Assembly (NCBI RefSeq): GCF_042665195.1
Contig: NZ_JBHTBW010000011.1
Location: 1 to 52,693 of the forward strand
Origin: Laceyella putida
GTDB lineage: Bacteria > Bacillota > Bacilli > Thermoactinomycetales > Thermoactinomycetaceae
DNA: 52,693 nucleotides
Direction: 5' to 3'
Shown: one piece after another, positions 41,893-50,902 of the stretch
Position numbering within the stretch: the stretch's first letter is position 1
Layout of the letters: each line of letters starts with the position of its first letter
Program-made: the position numbers and the translations under genes
The notes under the pieces: generated by a model
What the model saw: the letters and a program-made list of their open reading frames with translations, nothing else
What the model was told of the DNA's origin: nothing
The model's database searches: none

Positions 41893-44292
41893 TTGCAAAA
41901 ACAACTCATCGCCAGCCTTTTAACTTTAAGCTTATTCACCCTTCTGCCACAAGCCACTTATTCGGCCCAGCCTTTTTCTCATGAGCAAACGCAACAAACA
42001 GCGGATCAAGAAGCCGACCGCAGTTTATTCAATTCCGAACACTATGATTTCGTGAAGTACTCCAAAATCGGCACCCTGCTGGATGGCCTCTCCAAGCAGA
42101 GCAACCGGATCAAAGTGGAACGAAAAGGGAAATCCGCGGAGGGTCGGGACCTGTATGTGGTCACCATCTCTGAACCCTCCGCCAAAGGGAAATACGGGCA
42201 CTATAAAGCCCTGCGCAAACAGATGTTTAAAAACCCCGAGAAAGCGCAAGCTTGGGTGGATAAACATCCGGATTTCAAAGTGCCGATCATGATCAACGCC
42301 TCCATTCACGGCACGGAGTTTGTGGGCAGCGATACCGCACTGCAACTGATCAAGCGATTCGCTTTGGATCATGATCCAGAGACTGAACAAATCCTCAAAA
42401 ACAATATTCTCATTTTCAATGTGGTCGCCAATCCGGATGGCCGGTTCCATGCCACTCGCTTCAATGGAGCCGGGATCGATTTGAACCGCGATTTTATCAC
42501 GCAATCCCAACCGGAAACGAAATTGGCCGTCGATTTGATTACCGAGTGGAACCCCATGGTGCTGTTCGATTTGCATGGATATGTGAATGGGTATGACCGA
42601 TATCCCGGATTGATTGAACCTTGTACTCCACCGCACAATCCCAACTATGAATATGATTTGTTCAGCAAGTGGGCACTTCAACAGGCAACCGAGATGGAAA
42701 AAGAGATCGTCGCCAATAAACAACAATACTCTTCGGACTTGTACAAAAACATGTCAGGAACTTATATCCCCGCCCGTCCATTGCCGGGTCAAGACAGTGA
42801 GGGATGGGACGATTACCCGCCGATCTTCACCCCAATGTATGCCATGTACCATGGGTCTTACGCCTATACCCTCGAAGCGCCCACCAATGATTGGGACGGA
42901 GTGCGCTGGCATTATGACGCGGTGATGGGAGGTCTCCGTTTTGCGACGCAACACCGGGTGGACATGATCAAATACCAGATTGAAATCTTTAAGCGCGGAA
43001 TCCGGTTCAACCACCCCAATCATCCGGAAAACTTTTTCCCATCCGCTTATATCTTGCCGATATCCCCGCAAGATGCGACAGCTGTGAATAAAGCGGTGAA
43101 TCATCTGCTCGCCAACGACATCCAAGTGGAAGAAGCCATCGAAGCCTTCCATGCCAACGGGAAAGATTATCCCAAAGGCACCTACGTGGTTCCGATGGAT
43201 CAGGCCAAAGCGGGCCTGGCCAACACCATGCTGTGGAAAGGGGAAGACATCAGCGATCAAGCATCCGCCATGTATGATATCTCCGCTTGGAATCTTCCCG
43301 AACTATGGGGCTTTGAGGCCATCCCGGCCAAACAGGAAATCACCGTCCGCAGCAAAAAGGTGAATCCTGCCGTTCCGCAAGGGAAGTTAGTCGGCAAGGG
43401 GACGTTCCACATCCCCAACCGTTCGGTGAAAGCGGTGAAGCTCGCCAATGATCTGGTCCGTCTGGGAATCCCCGTCAAGCGCGATCAACAGGGCGATTTC
43501 TATTTCCCTTCAACCGTCAAAGATCCCAAGATCACTGAAGCGGTGAAGCGCTCGGGACTCACTCTTCATTCCAAACAACCAAGCGGCCCCCTCTCCCCGG
43601 TATCGAAGGTGAAAGTGGCGATGCTGGAAGATGGTGGAATGTGGAAACAACAATCCCATGCCGGAACCAAACTGGCTTTGGAACGGCTTGGATTTGAAGT
43701 GACAGCACTCCATCCACGCGAAGTCGCCAAGAATGGCCTGGGGGATGCGGATGTCTTCATCTATGCGGCAACCGATTTGCTCCTGGCGGACCCTGATTCC
43801 CTCGAACTACCCAATAAGGAGTTCGGTTTGGAGTCCAAAGAGCAAATTGCCCAAGTGAAAGAGCGACTGCATCAGTTTGTTGACAAAGGCGGAAAATATA
43901 TCGCCATCGGGGCAGGGGCATCCCATGCCACGAGTGAGATACTGGATTTGACCGATGTATCGGTGCATGTCGGTCCCGCCAATGCGAATGGCATTGTCAA
44001 AGTGGACACCTTCGGCACCTCGCTGACCCTGGGGTACAGCAAGCAAGACATCGGCTTTGTCTATGATCCCGTTTGGTACACAGGCACGGAACACGCCCAA
44101 GTCGTGGCCGCCTACGCCAATACCCCTGATTTCTTTGTGGCTGGCCATTGGAAAAACCGAAACCAAGCGCAAGGACAAGCCGTCATCGTCAAAGAGAAAG
44201 AAAAAGATGTCACCTTGATCGGATTGGAGCCCGGTTTCCGCGACCATACGGATTACTTGTTCCGTTTGCTTTCCAACGCCATTGTACAATAA
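41893..44292 (+). CDS. Secreted M14-family zinc carboxypeptidase
   Basis: A 799-residue exported peptidase. The signal peptide is QLIASLLTLSLFTLLPQATYSA. The M14 domain spans about 50-350: zinc ligands in INASIHGTEFVGSDTA (HxxE) and VLFDLHGYVNGYD (His), substrate Arg/Asn region FNGAGIDLNRDF, and the general-base Glu in SYAYTLEAPTND. The remaining ~450 residues form one or more C-terminal domains, including a GATase-like segment (KVAMLEDGG... GGKYIAIGAG). The start is TTG with a full AGGAGGTG site. It probably feeds on extracellular peptides or wall peptides. Confidence 0.9.
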   Translation: MQKQLIASLLTLSLFTLLPQATYSAQPFSHEQTQQTADQEADRSLFNSEHYDFVKYSKIGTLLDGLSKQSNRIKVERKGKSAEGRDLYVVTISEPSAKGKYGHYKALRKQMFKNPEKAQAWVDKHPDFKVPIMINASIHGTEFVGSDTALQLIKRFALDHDPETEQILKNNILIFNVVANPDGRFHATRFNGAGIDLNRDFITQSQPETKLAVDLITEWNPMVLFDLHGYVNGYDRYPGLIEPCTPPHNPNYEYDLFSKWALQQATEMEKEIVANKQQYSSDLYKNMSGTYIPARPLPGQDSEGWDDYPPIFTPMYAMYHGSYAYTLEAPTNDWDGVRWHYDAVMGGLRFATQHRVDMIKYQIEIFKRGIRFNHPNHPENFFPSAYILPISPQDATAVNKAVNHLLANDIQVEEAIEAFHANGKDYPKGTYVVPMDQAKAGLANTMLWKGEDISDQASAMYDISAWNLPELWGFEAIPAKQEITVRSKKVNPAVPQGKLVGKGTFHIPNRSVKAVKLANDLVRLGIPVKRDQQGDFYFPSTVKDPKITEAVKRSGLTLHSKQPSGPLSPVSKVKVAMLEDGGMWKQQSHAGTKLALERLGFEVTALHPREVAKNGLGDADVFIYAATDLLLADPDSLELPNKEFGLESKEQIAQVKERLHQFVDKGGKYIAIGAGASHATSEILDLTDVSVHVGPANANGIVKVDTFGTSLTLGYSKQDIGFVYDPVWYTGTEHAQVVAAYANTPDFFVAGHWKNRNQAQGQAVIVKEKEKDVTLIGLEPGFRDHTDYLFRLLSNAIVQ

Positions 44293-44317
44293 TGATCGTC
44301 TTCATCAGATTTATGGA

Positions 44318-44350
44318 AAACCCGTCCGGCTGGCGCAGCCGGACGGGTTT
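44318..44350. terminator. Bidirectional terminator between the carboxypeptidase and proA
   Basis: AAACCCGTCCGGCT and AGCCGGACGGGTTT form a 14-bp stem with a short loop, followed by GTTTATTT on the plus strand. It serves the convergent carboxypeptidase and proA genes. Confidence 0.9.
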
Positions 44351-44398
44351 GTTTATTTCACTTATTTAGCGGTTTTCCACAAATAAACCTTTCTTTTA

Positions 44399-45691
44399 TC
44401 AGCTCCGCACTTGCCCCGTCCCCCGGCCGATATATTTATAACTGGTCAATTCCCTCAGCCCCATGGGACCACGGGCATGCAATTTTTGCGTGGAGATGCC
44501 AATTTCGGCGCCAAACCCGTATTCAAACCCATCCGTAAATCGGGTGGAAGCATTGTGGTATACCGCCGCCGCATCGACGCGGCGCAAGAACGTTTCCGCC
44601 GCTTGAACATCGTCGGTAACAATGGCTTCGGAGTGCTTCGTCCCATACCGGTCAATGTGTTCAATCGCCTCATCCAGCGTCTTCACGACTTTGATCGCAA
44701 GCACAAGATCCAAAAATTCATCAGCCCAGTCTTCTTCACCCGCAGGGAGAATGGTCGCGTTCCCGCCCTCTGCCCCTTGTTCCAACCATGAGCGCGTTTG
44801 CTCACAACCCCTAATCTCCACTCCCCGTTTTTGCAGTTGCTCCACGATCTGTCGCATCCAAGCCGGCCCCACCGCCTCATGCACCAAGAGCGTCTCCATC
44901 GCATTGCATACCGAAGGACGTTGTGTTTTGGCATTAAGTATGACCTCAGTCGCCATACCCAAATCCGCCTTGGCGTCGACAAACACGTGGCAATTGCCGA
45001 CGCCCGTCTCAATCACGGGCACTTGCGCATGTTGCACCACGCGTCCTATCAACCCGGCCCCACCACGCGGGATCGCGAGATCGACCAACCCCCTGGCTTG
45101 AATCAGGATATCGACAGAGTCACGTTCCGTGCGGTTGATAAATTGGATGGCCTCCGCCGACAGACCGCTCCCGGCCAATCCCTCACGCAGCGCAGCTACC
45201 AATTCACGATTCGTCCGCAAAGCTTCTTTTCCACCCCGCAAAATGACGGCATTTCCCGTTTTCAAGGCCAAACCCGCCGCATCGGCCGTCACATTGGGAC
45301 GGGACTCGTAAACCATGGCAATCACGCCGATCGGCACACGCACTCGTTCGATCCGCAATCCATCCGCCCTCGTGAAAGATTCGACCACTTCCCCGACCGG
45401 ATCGGGTAAAACGCTCACTTGACGCAAACCTTCCATCATGTCCTTTAACCGTTTTTCATGCAGGATGAGACGATCGATCCGGCTTTCAGATTGTCCCGTT
45501 GCGCGCGCTTCTTCCACATCGAGGTGATTGGCGGCAAAAATCGCTTCCCTTCGCGCCCACAGTTTCTCGGCCATGGCCAGCAACGCCCGATTTTTCTGCT
45601 CCGCCGTCGCGGTCCCCACCTGCTTGGAAGCGATTTTTGCCAGCTGGGCTTGTTGCAACACTTCTTCTTTCAACTCTGTCAAACTTATCAT
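44399..45691 (-). CDS. proA: Gamma-glutamyl phosphate reductase ProA
   Basis: A 430-residue aldehyde-dehydrogenase-fold enzyme that reduces glutamyl-5-phosphate to glutamate-5-semialdehyde in proline synthesis. Blocks: GVIAMVYESRPNVTADAAGLALKTGN, VILRGGKEALRTNRELV, IPRGGAGLIGRV, the catalytic Cys in AKTQRPSVCNAMETLLVH and ASTRFTDGFEYGFGAEIGIST. It starts 1 nt after the proB stop with GGAGGCG upstream. Confidence 0.97.
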   Translation of the reverse strand: MISLTELKEEVLQQAQLAKIASKQVGTATAEQKNRALLAMAEKLWARREAIFAANHLDVEEARATGQSESRIDRLILHEKRLKDMMEGLRQVSVLPDPVGEVVESFTRADGLRIERVRVPIGVIAMVYESRPNVTADAAGLALKTGNAVILRGGKEALRTNRELVAALREGLAGSGLSAEAIQFINRTERDSVDILIQARGLVDLAIPRGGAGLIGRVVQHAQVPVIETGVGNCHVFVDAKADLGMATEVILNAKTQRPSVCNAMETLLVHEAVGPAWMRQIVEQLQKRGVEIRGCEQTRSWLEQGAEGGNATILPAGEEDWADEFLDLVLAIKVVKTLDEAIEHIDRYGTKHSEAIVTDDVQAAETFLRRVDAAAVYHNASTRFTDGFEYGFGAEIGISTQKLHARGPMGLRELTSYKYIGRGTGQVRS

Positions 45692-45692
45692 C

Positions 45693-46490
45693 CTATTTCG
45701 CCTCCTTCATCAAAGACGATTGCCCATAAAACCGGGTTCCTACCGCCTCTCCATCCATCACCCGTTCCAGCACATCCGGTTCGGAACTTGAAGCGACAAC
45801 CACATCAATCCCCGCTTCCATGGCGATTTTGGCGGCCGTCAACTTGGAACGCATCCCCCCTGTGCCCACTGCCGTCCCATTGGCTCCAGCCATCTGTTCC
45901 AACTCGTCGGTAATCACCCAAATGTCTTGAATCCGCTTGGCCTGCGCATCATGACGGGGATCAGACGTATACATCCCGTCAATATCCGTCAGCAGCACCA
46001 GCAACTCGGCATCGGCCATGACGGCCACCAAGCTGCTGAGCGTATCATTGTCACCGAAGCGAATCTCTTCGACTGCCACCGTATCATTCTCATTGATGAC
46101 GGGCACGATGGCGTGGGCAAGCAACGTCTCCATGGTGTCACGGATATGGGCCAAACGATTGGGGGACTGGATATCGGCGCGGGTCAACAGCAATTGCCCT
46201 ATCACGATCTCATGCTCCGCAAACAAGCGCTCATACAACTGGATCAACAGCCCCTGACCCACCGCCGCCGCTGCCTGCTTCTCCGGCATGGCAATCGTGG
46301 CGCGATCCCAGCCCAATTTGCCCAGACCCGCCGCAATCCCCCCGGATGACACCAATATCACCTGATGTCCTTTCTGGTGCAACCTGGCAATCATCCGAAC
46401 CAATCTGACCACTTTCTCCACCGCCAAACACCCCTGCGCATCAGTCAAACTGCTGGACCCCACTTTGACGACGATTCGTCCTTGTTCCAT
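45693..46490 (-). CDS. proB: Glutamate 5-kinase ProB, short form without PUA domain
   Basis: A 265-residue amino-acid kinase that phosphorylates glutamate, the committed step of proline synthesis. Blocks: RIVVKVGSSSLTD, ILVSSGGIAAGLGKLGW, KQAAAAVGQGLLIQLYE, VIPVINENDTVAVEEIRFGDNDTLSSLVA, LLTDIDGMYTSDPR, GTGGMRSKLTAAKIAMEAGI. It ends at the kinase domain; the ~100-residue PUA domain of B. subtilis/E. coli ProB is absent. Short kinases without PUA are known. The second of two close ATGs (46490) has GGAGAGG at 8 nt. Expression is under a T-box. Confidence 0.95.
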   Translation of the reverse strand: MEQGRIVVKVGSSSLTDAQGCLAVEKVVRLVRMIARLHQKGHQVILVSSGGIAAGLGKLGWDRATIAMPEKQAAAAVGQGLLIQLYERLFAEHEIVIGQLLLTRADIQSPNRLAHIRDTMETLLAHAIVPVINENDTVAVEEIRFGDNDTLSSLVAVMADAELLVLLTDIDGMYTSDPRHDAQAKRIQDIWVITDELEQMAGANGTAVGTGGMRSKLTAAKIAMEAGIDVVVASSSEPDVLERVMDGEAVGTRFYGQSSLMKEAK

Positions 46491-46516
46491 CTCCATCCCC
46501 TCTCCAACACAAAAGT

Positions 46517-46765
46517 AAAAAAATCCTCTCATCCCAGAAGGACGAAAGGATTTTCTTTCGCGGTACCACCTTCGTTGACACCATCCACCATAGCAGATGA
46601 CGCCCACTCCAAACCGAATAACGGTCGGTTCCCGGTCCGCTTTTCACAGACTGCTCAGAAGGCGGGTTCAGTCTGATTCACCGGCAGGGGCTCCCAGCCA
46701 CGACCCCCGCTCTCTTGGCGGTTCCACAGACTTACTCACTTCCTCAACGCAACAATATTCCATAG
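46517..46765 (-). promoter_or_regulatory. Proline-type T-box leader of proBA
   Basis: On the minus strand the T-box AAGGTGGTACCGCGA (complement around 46556-46570) is followed by a terminator AATCCT-TCGTCC/GGGATGA-AGGATT with T-run. Upstream is a full stem I: base pairing AGTCTG/CAGACT, an AGTAAGTC 5' side, and the 3' side GAACCCGCC, where either phase of the specifier (CCC or CCG) is a proline codon. So uncharged tRNA-Pro should allow read-through into proB-proA, as known for proBA of B. subtilis. Confidence 0.9.
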
Positions 46766-46907
46766 TTAAGAATATTTATACAAAAGAGCCTCCATCTTGT
46801 CAAGGTCCATTCATTGAAAATCGACAAAGAAGCAATGATGGCCGCTTGATTCTTCTTTTGGATGGATATTGTGAAATGGTGCTTCTCGTTTAGTCTGCAA
46901 AACAAAC

Positions 46908-46957
46908 AAGTCTACTTTAATGTAGACTTAACAACAAAAAACCTCCCCTAGGAGGTT
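46908..46957. terminator. Two small hairpins in the proB/DUF4328 gap
   Basis: AAGTCTAC/GTAGACTT (46908-46929) and AACCTCC/AGGAGGTT (46940-46957) are perfect stems in tandem, separated by A-rich sequence. They lie in the ~340-bp space between the proB T-box and the next gene; no gene was seen around them. They may be terminators of the plus or minus strand or a small RNA. Confidence 0.4.
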
Positions 46958-47104
46958 GGTTAACTACAAGTTATTTCAAAAGTCGTTGATGAGCGCTATA
47001 AATAAAATTACTTCTGGCATCTTTTTTTCAAAAAATACCCTTTTTTGATGAAATGATACGAATATACATAATAGATGGATCAAAAATAAAAGGAGGAAAA
47101 AGAA

Positions 47105-47786
47105 ATGCAAGAACAACAAACAAACCCGTTGTCTTATCGGTCCCCAAGCGGGTTGGGAACCGCCACTGTGATTTTGTTAAGCATTTACCTGGCATTTTCG
47201 ATTCTTTTGTTGATCGGCGATGTGATTAAATGGGGTGAGCACATCGGAATGACTGGCCTGACGCTCACCGACAGCGAATGGCTTCGGGCGCAAAGCTTCA
47301 CCAAAATCGCAAATTTGATGGGAGGAGTGACATTGCTGCCGACGTCCATCGTTTTTTTGATGTGGGTGTACCGCATCCACAAAAATTTGCCCGCGTTGGG
47401 GGTCGGACATGCAAGAATGAGCCCGGGCTGGGCCGTCGGTTGGTTTTTCGTGCCTTTTGCCAAGCTGGTGATGCCTTATCTGGGAATGAAGGATGCATGG
47501 TATGCTTCATCCCAAAGGATTTCAAAATTAGGAGGGGTCTTATTAAAAAATTGGTGGGCGTTTTGGCTCCTTTTCCAATTTGACAGCCGAAAGATACGTC
47601 AAATACTCCATGCAAGTGAGCACCTTGGATGAACTCACCGTTGGAGTCCGATTATCCCTCACTTCCGACCTGCTTGATATCATTTCAACCATTCTAGCAA
47701 TTATATTGGTAAGGCAGTTGACCCGGCGACAGGAAGAAACCTACCGCACTCTCTCCTCCCGTCCGTCGCCCGAAGACGCTTTCTAG
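47105..47786 (+). pseudogene. DUF4328-like membrane protein, frameshifted
   Basis: The first frame (47105-47632) has a membrane helix (VILLSIYLAFSILLLIGDVI) and a second one, then MWVYRIHKNLPALGVGHARM followed by SPGWAVGWFFVPFAKLVMPY, the hallmark of DUF4328 proteins, and WWAFWLL. At a TTTT run (about 47573-47576) the frame leaves the family. Removing one T continues as SNLTAERYVKYSMQ and a last membrane helix (LLDIISTILAIILVRQLTRRQ) to 47786. Joined, the protein has about 226 residues and four membrane segments, normal for the group. RBS AAAGGAGG. Function unknown. Confidence 0.72.
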
Positions 47787-47884
47787 AACGTGTCCGGTAA
47801 GTAGTGAAGTAGGACTAGATATTTGACAAACAAAGATGTTTAGTATCTATGAATGAGCATTTTTTATAAGCTCCAAAGATTTGT

Positions 47885-48046
47885 TCATCCCCCCGATTCG
47901 GAAGCTTTTGGGGTAAATACTTCATTGGCTTCTTCTTTATACCTTTTTGGCGCCATGGGGAATTCATCTGCGATGTTCACTGCCCCTTTTTCATTCATCC
48001 AATAATATCCGTTTAAGGCAAACAGCGATGTAAGCAAGAAATACAA
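47885..48046 (-). CDS. Possible 53-residue membrane peptide
   Basis: From a TTG at 48046 the frame gives a short hydrophobic helix (YFLLTSLFALNGYYWM) and a polar tail with NEKGAVNIADEFPMAPKRY and a TPKASESGG end. This composition looks like a real small protein. There is no convincing ribosome binding site and an upstream ATG in frame is followed at once by TGA, so it may be a broken gene. It lies downstream of ku on the same strand. The remaining space from 47787 shows only an IS-end-like CGTGTCCGG sequence. Confidence 0.35.
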   Translation of the reverse strand: MYFLLTSLFALNGYYWMNEKGAVNIADEFPMAPKRYKEEANEVFTPKASESGG

Positions 48047-48071
48047 TGAAGTTCACATGGCTAATAAGACA

Positions 48072-48102
48072 AGGTGACCCTATGTTTAAATAAAGGTCAC
48101 CT
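48072..48102. terminator. Hairpin after ku
   Basis: AGGTGACC and GGTCACCT are exact complements around a 15-nt A/T-rich loop, 24 bp past the ku stop. No long T-run follows on the minus strand (TTGTCTTATT), so it is a weak or factor-assisted terminator. Confidence 0.5.
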
Positions 48103-48125
48103 CTCAATAATGAACCTATTTTTGC

Positions 48126-49022
48126 CTACACTTTCCGTCGGCGGCGCGGCGTTGGCGATGTGACCGGCTTGATATCGGCCCCCGTTGCTAACGGTTTCTC
48201 CCCACCCGCAACAACCGCGGTCGGTTCCGCCTGTTTCTGCGGTTGTTTTTCTTTGGTGGCATTCAGGCTTCGCTGCAGCGCCTCCATCAGATCAACCACA
48301 TTGCCCGCACGCGGCGCGGCCTCCGGCTCTTCCACCTCCTTATTTTGGATCTTGGCCTGAATCAGTTCTTTGAGCGCCTCTTCATAGTTGCTTTTGTAGT
48401 CGTCACGAAAAGCCCCACTGATTTCTTCGATCAATCTGGTCGCCATTTGAAGCTCTGCTTCACTCACCTCTGTTGCCGCCATCCCCTCAACGCCGGGAAC
48501 TCCTTCCACCGCTCGCACTTCCGCGGGATAATGGATGATGTTCATGAGGAGGCAATTCTTGTGGAGGCGGATGACAGCCAAGTGCTCACTTGTGCGAAAG
48601 GCGACTTTGGCGACCGCCACCTTACCCGTCTGGTCCATGGCTCGATACAGAAGTTTGTAGGGTTTGCCGCCGTATTCTCCAGGGCCGAGATAATAGGACT
48701 TCTCGTAATAGATCGGATCAATGCTCTCTTTGTCTGTAAAGTGAAGAATCTCAATGGTGCGCAATGTGGGCAAAGGCAATTCGTTGATGTCATCGTCCGT
48801 TATGATGATATAGTTCCCCGGGGCATACTCATAGCCGCGAATGACTTCTTTTTGCTCCACTTCACGATCACACACAGGGCACCACTTTTTGTACTGAATC
48901 GGATGCTTGCACTCTTCATGCAAACTGCGAAAACTGGTCTTATGATCCTCCGTTGCTTTGTACAAACTGACCGGGATATTCACCAATCCAAAACTGATAC
49001 TCCCTTTCCACATGGATCGCAT
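48126..49022 (-). CDS. ku: Ku protein of bacterial non-homologous end joining
   Basis: A 298-residue bacterial Ku that forms a homodimeric ring on DNA ends and recruits the ligase. Core blocks: MWKGSISFGLVNIPVSLYKAT, SFRSLHEECKHPIQYKKWCPVCDREVEQKE (Zn-ribbon-like Cys), IHFTDKESIDPIYYEKSYYL-type segment and VIRLHKNCLLMNIIHYPAEVR. The C terminus is long, low-complexity and ends RRRRK, typical of Ku tails that bind DNA. ATG at 49022 with AAGGAG at 9 nt. It is divergent from an ATP-dependent ligase 187 bp away. Confidence 0.95.
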   Translation of the reverse strand: MRSMWKGSISFGLVNIPVSLYKATEDHKTSFRSLHEECKHPIQYKKWCPVCDREVEQKEVIRGYEYAPGNYIIITDDDINELPLPTLRTIEILHFTDKESIDPIYYEKSYYLGPGEYGGKPYKLLYRAMDQTGKVAVAKVAFRTSEHLAVIRLHKNCLLMNIIHYPAEVRAVEGVPGVEGMAATEVSEAELQMATRLIEEISGAFRDDYKSNYEEALKELIQAKIQNKEVEEPEAAPRAGNVVDLMEALQRSLNATKEKQPQKQAEPTAVVAGGEKPLATGADIKPVTSPTPRRRRKV

Positions 49023-49208
49023 TGAGGTTATGCTCCTTTACGCTTTTTTCTTATGCTTTCCAAAGTGAAGGGTGTTTTATCACTCGGGGTTGGAACATGT
49101 TGGAATACTCTTTCGCATCCACGCCCGTCGTGGAGAACGCCTTCCAAAAAGTGCATTTGGAACTTGCCATCTCCCATGTCACAATAACATATTGGGAGGT
49201 TATAACTT

Positions 49209-50120
49209 ATGCTTTTCACTCCGCTTAAACCCATGCTGTTAACTATTCATTTGCATGTTGACCTGGAAGATCCCCGGTATGTATACCAATGCAAAATGGA
49301 CGGATATCGCGCCCTGTTGCACAAAGGGGGCGACCGGATTGAAATATACACGCGACATGGCAACAAAGTGACAGAAAAATTCCCGGAAATCGTGAAAGCC
49401 GCCCGGCAAATGAAAGCGGACGAAGCGATATTGGATGGTGAGCTGGTCGTGTTTTCGGACCAACGGCCGGTTTTTGATCATGTGCGGAACCGGGGACTCC
49501 TTTCCGATCCAGGCTCCATTCAGCAAGCTGTCAAAAAATATCCGGCAACGTTCGCTGCTTTCGACGTGTTATATATCAATGGCAATGAACACTTGAAAGA
49601 GCCATTGCTGGAGCGCCTGAATCGCTTGGAAGACCTGATCAACCCGTCCAACTCGCTGATTACCGTTCCGCATTTTGAGGACGGCCAGTCCCTATATGAT
49701 TGGACCCAGAAGCATCATTGGGAGGGACTGGTGTGCAAGGAGAAAAACTCCCGATACCATTTAAACGCACGCAGCGGCGAATGGATCAAAGTGAAGCACT
49801 GGCGAACCCTCGACTGCGTCATTCTCGGTTATAAGCTGAAACCCTTTGGAATGGTGGTCGGCGCCCATTTCAAAACAGTGGAAAACAAGCCTTTGGCGTT
49901 AGTGGAAAGGGGCTTTCATCCCGAGGAGATCGAAGCTTTTCTGGCAGTGGCCGGGCAGATCCACACCTGGAAAGACCGAACCGGAATTCAGTGGATTGAA
50001 CCCCGGCTTTGTTGCAAGGTGAAATATTTGGATCGCACGGAAAACCACCAATTGCGCATGGTGCAATTCGAACACTTCCTCATCGATCATCATCCCGCCG
50101 CTTGCCAATGGGTCAGCTAG
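49209..50120 (+). CDS. ATP-dependent DNA ligase (LigD-like ligase domain)
   Basis: A 303-residue stand-alone ligase with nucleotidyltransferase and OB-fold parts. Motif I is YQCKMDGYRALLH (Lys29 region, AMP acceptor). Then follow IYTRHGNKVTEKFPEI, ILDGELVVF (motif III), FAAFDVLYING (IIIa), EGLVCKEKNSRY (IV) and WIKVKHWRTLDCVI (V). No polymerase or phosphoesterase domain of LigD is attached. Beside ku it should complete a two-protein NHEJ system, probably active in spores or stationary cells. RBS GGGAGG. Confidence 0.92.
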   Translation: MLFTPLKPMLLTIHLHVDLEDPRYVYQCKMDGYRALLHKGGDRIEIYTRHGNKVTEKFPEIVKAARQMKADEAILDGELVVFSDQRPVFDHVRNRGLLSDPGSIQQAVKKYPATFAAFDVLYINGNEHLKEPLLERLNRLEDLINPSNSLITVPHFEDGQSLYDWTQKHHWEGLVCKEKNSRYHLNARSGEWIKVKHWRTLDCVILGYKLKPFGMVVGAHFKTVENKPLALVERGFHPEEIEAFLAVAGQIHTWKDRTGIQWIEPRLCCKVKYLDRTENHQLRMVQFEHFLIDHHPAACQWVS

Positions 50121-50243
50121 GACGTGTCTGATAAAACTGTCTGCGGCCGTTTTCCCATTCGCTTCACTTGTCCTTCGGCGCTCATCGGGAAAAAGTTTTT
50201 CCCCCACCTCCTATCGATCAACTTGATTTGCCAGACACGCTCC
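50120..50243. mobile_element. 124-bp MITE-like element with terminal inverted repeats
   Basis: The left end GGACGTGTCTGATAAA starts on the last base of the ligase stop codon. The right end, read in reverse complement, is GGAGCGTGTCTGGCAAA; the two agree except for one indel and two mismatches. There is no coding capacity between. Similar CGTGTC(C/T)G starts after TAG occur at about 34450 and 47789. Flanking target duplication could not be confirmed. Confidence 0.45.
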
Positions 50244-50314
50244 AGCCCCCCCTGTCCCCCATCGCATAAATTGACTCATGCAAGGCAACCCTATTCCAAA
50301 AGTATATTTGGGCG

Positions 50315-50902
50315 GTGTTGCGGAAGGTGTTGGAACGGTTGGAGGAATTGAAGGAAAAATCGGAAGGGACCCTCTTTGAGGAATTTGTGGAAGCCCAGGT
50401 AGAAAGCTATAAAAAGCAGAAACAAAAAGAACTCAAGAAAGCGAACATCAACAACAAATGGATTGATCACGCTGATGAGCTGTTTAATTTATATGCACAA
50501 ATCACCGAAGAATTCAAACCGCAAATCGAGCCTTTTGTATCCAAGGTGGAGTTCGTGGATAAGAGAGAAGAAGACGCGCTTGTGATGTTCACGGTCACCA
50601 ATTTCAAAGGCGAAGCGCACTCTTTGCAATGCGCCGACCTGCACACGCTGGACGACTATGAAAAACTGGAAGACGACGAGTTTGTGGAAACGTTGGATGA
50701 AGAGAAGGAAGAAGGTGGCGTGGAGTTTTTTTTCCATCGGGACGAAACGGTTGAGACAGTGAAACACTCCGACATCTTTCATGCGGATGACCCGTCGGCC
50801 ACCCTCAAAAAAGTGGTGGAACCGCTGATTTTGGAACTCTTTAAGAAATCGTTTGATCTTGAATCCCTCATGCAAAAAGAATCAGACATGGAAGATCATT
50901 GA
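50315..50902 (+). CDS. Acidic hypothetical protein
   Basis: A 195-residue, strongly charged protein without Cys-rich motifs or membrane segments. The N-terminal third is a coiled-coil-like helix (VLERLEELKEKSEGTLFEEFVEAQVESYKK region). The middle has strand-like VEFVDKREEDALVMFTV, then a very acidic loop (KLEDDEFVETLDEEKEEGG). A helix with EPLILELFKKSFDLESL ends it. The start is unclear (TTG 50315 or GTG 50312) with no classic RBS; the MITE just upstream may have replaced the original promoter. No family recognised. Confidence 0.65.
   Translation: MLRKVLERLEELKEKSEGTLFEEFVEAQVESYKKQKQKELKKANINNKWIDHADELFNLYAQITEEFKPQIEPFVSKVEFVDKREEDALVMFTVTNFKGEAHSLQCADLHTLDDYEKLEDDEFVETLDEEKEEGGVEFFFHRDETVETVKHSDIFHADDPSATLKKVVEPLILELFKKSFDLESLMQKESDMEDH

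Noticed and set aside
46597..46893. 98-codon plus-strand frame over the proBA leader
   Set aside because: The sequence is explained by the T-box stem I and antiterminator on the other strand.
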